NCBI GenBank assembly: GCA_937967995.1
Contig: CALBTB010000006.1
Location: 124,001 to 188,000 of the forward strand
Length of the DNA: 64,000 nt
Direction of reading: 5' to 3'
DNA from: an uncultured Gammaproteobacteria bacterium
GTDB taxonomy: Bacteria; Pseudomonadota; Gammaproteobacteria; UBA6429; Thiohalophilaceae
This document shows positions 62,430 to 64,000 of this stretch, one piece after another. The position numbers were made by a program, and so were the translations under genes. Under the pieces are notes generated by a model. The model searched no databases. It was not told the DNA's origin and saw nothing but the letters and a program-made list of their open reading frames with translations. Every line of letters begins with the position of its first letter. Position 1 is the stretch's first letter.

Positions 62430-63692
62430 TCAGTCCATCAACCCACGAAAGGGAATCACGTCAACCTCGGCACCGGCCTCGACGGAACCGGATTCCTGTG
62501 GCAGCACAATAAAACAGTTGGCCCGGCTCATGCCGCTGAGAATGTGTGAGGCCTGCATGCCGGCGCCGTCTACCACGAGTTTGCCGTTTTTATTGACCAG
62601 CACACCACGCTGAAAATCAGTGCGACCGGGACGTTTTTTCAGTGCGTTTTCCGTCACGGCTTTGCACGTCAGTGGTTGTGCATACGGTTCGCCCATCATG
62701 TGTTTAAGTGCCGGGCGTGCAAACAGGTAGAACGTGGCCATCACCGAAACGGGATTACCGGGTAAGCCGAAAAACAACGCCTGTTTGATCTTGCCAAAGG
62801 CCAGCGGTTTGCCCGGTTTCATGGCAATGCGCCAGAAATCCACTTTACCGATTTTATCCAGCATCAGTTTAACGTAATCGGCTTCACCCACGGACACGCC
62901 ACCGGAGGTAATAACCACATCGGCAATCTCGGCAGCGTGTTGAAAGGCGGTTTCAATGGCGTTTTGATCATCGCGAATCACGCCCATGTCGATCAGTTCC
63001 ACACCGAGTTGTTGCAGCATGCCGAACAGGGTGTAGCGGTTACTATCGTAAATCTGGCCTTCTTCAAGTGGTTCGCCGACGCCGCGCAGTTCGTCACCGG
63101 TGGAGAAAAATGCCACGCGCAGTTTTCGTTTCACACTGACTTCTGCAATACCCAGTGATGCCATCAGGCCGAGTTCAGTCGGGCCGACTTTTTTGCCTTT
63201 GGCCAGAACGGTACTGCCGACAGCCATGTCTTCACCGGGATGACGTACATTCTGACCGGTGCAGTGATCATGGTTGATGGTGATGACATCCCCATCACGA
63301 CTGGCATGTTCCTGCATGATGACCGTATCCGCACCTTGCGGCATTTTGGCGCCGGTCATAATCCGAACGCACTCACCCCGGTTGACCTGGCCATCAAACG
63401 GATCACCGGCAAACGAGGTACCGATGACCTGTAATGTAGTCGTGCCATTGGCTGGAATATCCGTACCCTGAATTGCATAACCGTCCATGGCCGAGTTGGC
63501 GTAGGGCGGTACATTAATGGTCGAAATAATATCCTGATCAAGCACGCGGTTCAGGGCGCTGCGCACGGCTACCCGCTCAGTACCACTGACCGGTGCGGCC
63601 AGTTGTGACAGTTTTTCGTGGACCTGTTCGACACGCAACAGGCCCGGGTCACTATCGCAATCGGGATTGGAAACGGGAATGTGTTTGCTCAT
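62430..63692 (-). CDS. moeA: Molybdopterin molybdenumtransferase
   Basis: Inserts molybdenum into adenylylated molybdopterin. The 420-residue protein (E. coli 411) has the family elements NVPPYANSAMDGYAI, VRHPGEDMAVGSTVL, TGDELRG, GQIYDSNRYTL, TSGGVSVGEADYVK and FFGLPGNPVSVM. The last motif holds the substrate site. mobB lies 14 bases upstream on the same strand, so cofactor steps are grouped. Confidence 0.97.
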   Translation of the reverse strand: MSKHIPVSNPDCDSDPGLLRVEQVHEKLSQLAAPVSGTERVAVRSALNRVLDQDIISTINVPPYANSAMDGYAIQGTDIPANGTTTLQVIGTSFAGDPFDGQVNRGECVRIMTGAKMPQGADTVIMQEHASRDGDVITINHDHCTGQNVRHPGEDMAVGSTVLAKGKKVGPTELGLMASLGIAEVSVKRKLRVAFFSTGDELRGVGEPLEEGQIYDSNRYTLFGMLQQLGVELIDMGVIRDDQNAIETAFQHAAEIADVVITSGGVSVGEADYVKLMLDKIGKVDFWRIAMKPGKPLAFGKIKQALFFGLPGNPVSVMATFYLFARPALKHMMGEPYAQPLTCKAVTENALKKRPGRTDFQRGVLVNKNGKLVVDGAGMQASHILSGMSRANCFIVLPQESGSVEAGAEVDVIPFRGLMD

Positions 63693-63706
63693 GGGAAAAT
63701 TATGCC

Positions 63707-64000
63707 TTAGCTGCCGGTCTTATTCAGTATCTCTTTGAGAATAAAATCGGCGATTTGCAGTGGGTTATTCAGATCCAGCACCGGAATGGGACATTCAACT
63801 GATGCGGGTTCGTCGCTGGCCAGGGCCAGAATGCTTTTGTCCTGTAAGTGCAAATAAGGATGACCCAGCGCAGGGCGGTGTAATTCAATTTTTGGAAAGG
63901 CCACATGGCGAAATCCTTCCACCAGGATCAGGTCCGGTTGCTGGCGACTTATTTCGGCGACCAGATCGGCTAACTGCGCATCGGGCTGGTGCGGTGTTTC
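63707..64000 (-). CDS. mobB: MobB, molybdopterin-guanine dinucleotide synthesis protein B (5' end outside window)
   Basis: The last 97 codons and stop of a gene whose start is beyond the window. The sequence ends ADFILKEILNKTGS. The conserved LILVEGFRH block (just upstream of 63922) followed by PKIELHR identifies MobB, a GTPase that assists attachment of GMP to molybdopterin. The P-loop N-terminal half is not visible. A GTG at 63922 is inside the gene and not a start. Confidence 0.88.
   Translation of the reverse strand, partial: ETPHQPDAQLADLVAEISRQQPDLILVEGFRHVAFPKIELHRPALGHPYLHLQDKSILALASDEPASVECPIPVLDLNNPLQIADFILKEILNKTGS

Overview
The window is a continuous, gene-dense chromosomal segment from a gammaproteobacterium. 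It shows no rRNA, tRNA, CRISPR array, insertion sequence or prophage gene. The lineage call rests on gene content and order: gcvR-bcp divergent from dapA-bamC-purC, parE-parC, the EF-P lysylation set epmB/efp/epmA, the ppsA/ppsR pair, glcDEF, hslR and a fimX-type gene near psd and a rhodanese gene. Many adjacent genes overlap by 4-20 bases. The genus cannot be named from the sequence alone. Motility and surface behaviour are well represented (two chemoreceptors, cheX behind a FliA-like promoter, a FimX-like protein, two PilZ-type proteins).

Layout. 1-1803: truncated chemoreceptor gene. 1980-6197: RND adaptor and pump. 6327-8827: LysR regulator, small unknown protein, AI-2E/PerM-type permease. 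8822-12440 (minus): PIN-PhoH protein, Bcp/PrxQ, GcvR, GalT-like transferase. 12547-16045: dapA, bamC, an MBL hydrolase, purC. 16173-18212: second chemoreceptor, similar to the first. 18344-22513: topoisomerase IV parE-parC. 22546-25190 (minus): membrane class III nucleotide cyclase with a lipoprotein partner. 25391-27502: M48 protease and DUF1015 protein. 27521-31538 (minus): FimX-like protein and a large protein with a degenerate PilZ-like segment. 31611-34209: epmB, efp, epmA. 34190-35136 (minus): Mut7-C protein and a LexA/UmuD-like autoprotease without a DNA-binding domain. 35272-37301: SCO protein, PCu(A)C copper chaperone with a natural His tail, psd. 37302-37601: non-coding stretch with two structured inverted repeats. 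37602-39897: rhodanese, aminotransferase, small membrane protein. 39988-43239: ppsA and its regulator ppsR, divergent. 43323-46728: htpG and three small unknown genes.

47033-47317 is a PilZ protein whose leader folds into two hairpins. 47323-49139 (minus) is a bufferin-type RiPP cluster (bufA, bufB, bufC), divergent from an ECF sigma factor and a membrane anti-sigma factor (49273-50486). The promoter region between them holds a perfect 10-bp inverted repeat. Together with the SCO/PCu(A)C pair this suggests copper handling with envelope stress control. 50561-53268: cheX, DUF2235 hydrolase, BolA protein, unknown protein. 53344-56926: ppk1 convergent with ppx. ppx is the last gene of a glcDEF-ppx operon reading from 60705. 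60804-62396: four overlapping or close genes (membrane protein, hslR, NUDIX, thioredoxin). 62430-64000 (minus): moeA and the 3' part of mobB.

The most unusual items are the bufferin/sigma-factor unit with its palindrome, the HTH-less LexA-like protease, the FimX-type protein with every enzymatic motif degenerate, the FliA-type promoter ahead of cheX, and the inverted-repeat elements downstream of psd.
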